From Thioalkalivibrio sp. (lineage in GTDB: Bacteria > Pseudomonadota > Gammaproteobacteria > Ectothiorhodospirales > Ectothiorhodospiraceae), in the NCBI GenBank assembly GCA_007120155.1, contig SKOF01000080.1:1-20871 (forward strand): a stretch of 20,871 nt of DNA. The letters are read 5' to 3'. Made by a program: the position numbers and the translations under genes. Below, in pieces: positions 20,803 through 20,871 of this stretch; position 1 is the stretch's first letter; each line of letters begins with the position of its first letter. The notes below the pieces were generated by a model, which did not search any database, was not told where the DNA came from, and was given only the letters and a program-made list of their open reading frames with translations.

Positions 20803-20871
20803 ATGGCCGGAAGAAAATCCACGTACTGGTCGCACCAGGTCACGGAGACCAGCCACGCTCTCGACCTCGAA
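20803..20871 (+). CDS. DUF3175 protein, truncated by the window edge
   Basis: Twenty-three residues are visible (MAGRKSTYWSHQVTETSHAL then DLE), matching the N-terminal WSxxVTETSxALDLE signature of DUF3175, a small protein family of unknown function. GGAGGG at 20790-20795 precedes the ATG by seven bases. The gene continues past the right edge. Confidence 0.8.
   Translation, partial: MAGRKSTYWSHQVTETSHALDLE

Overview
The window is GC-rich chromosomal DNA from a gammaproteobacterium. The gene families (PhoQ/PhoP-like pair with a PepSY gene, DUF2288, DUF3775, DUF2845, DUF502, TraB/GumN, DUF302 cytochromes) and the dispersed CAAGATT-type heptad hairpins suggest a sulfur-oxidising or halophilic lineage such as Ectothiorhodospiraceae (Thioalkalivibrio-like). 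That placement is an inference from family content and style, not from a marker gene. I see no rRNA, tRNA, CRISPR array or transposase gene. Twenty-five genes appear complete and one runs off the right edge.

Region 1 (1-2604): a heptad-repeat hairpin, a cold-shock protein gene with its own terminator, a 371-base gene-free stretch, a phosphodiesterase/phosphatase-superfamily gene and a small Cys-containing protein. These are followed by a perfect 32-bp inverted repeat of the same heptad family and a 148-bp MITE-like element that ends 8 bases from the kinase stop codon.

Region 2 (2605-6561): an envelope-signalling cluster. A PepSY protein, an OmpR-type response regulator and a PhoQ-like histidine kinase form a tightly coupled minus-strand operon. 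Upstream lie two secreted or envelope proteins (glycine-zipper and Tyr/His/Pro-rich). Each is preceded, at nearly the same distance from its start codon, by GTTCAG-N5-GTTCAG. This 11-bp direct repeat is what an OmpR/PhoP-family regulator would be expected to bind, so the window may hold both a regulator and two of its targets. A membrane-anchored thioredoxin-like protein is divergent from them.

Region 3 (6562-16248): mostly single genes of housekeeping or unknown function: DUF2288, DUF3775, an ABC-2 permease without its ATPase, a duplicated DUF2845 protein, a PagL-like outer-membrane barrel, an AsmA-family protein, a DUF502 membrane protein, a TraB/GumN protein, a pair of overlapping genes for unrecognised membrane proteins, and a GST-like protein.

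Region 4 (16249-20871): a gas and redox theme. A group I truncated haemoglobin is followed in the same operon by a small DUF4242 protein. Next come an unusual SARP/BTAD-type transcription factor with a repeat-rich C-terminus, and then, divergently, a di-haem cytochrome c fused to a DUF302 domain, coupled by a 4-base overlap to a second, secreted DUF302 protein. Between the regulator and the cytochrome lies a perfect TTGAT-N4-ATCAA palindrome, the consensus of FNR/ANR/DNR regulators, pointing to control by low oxygen or NO. A DUF3175 gene starts at the right edge.
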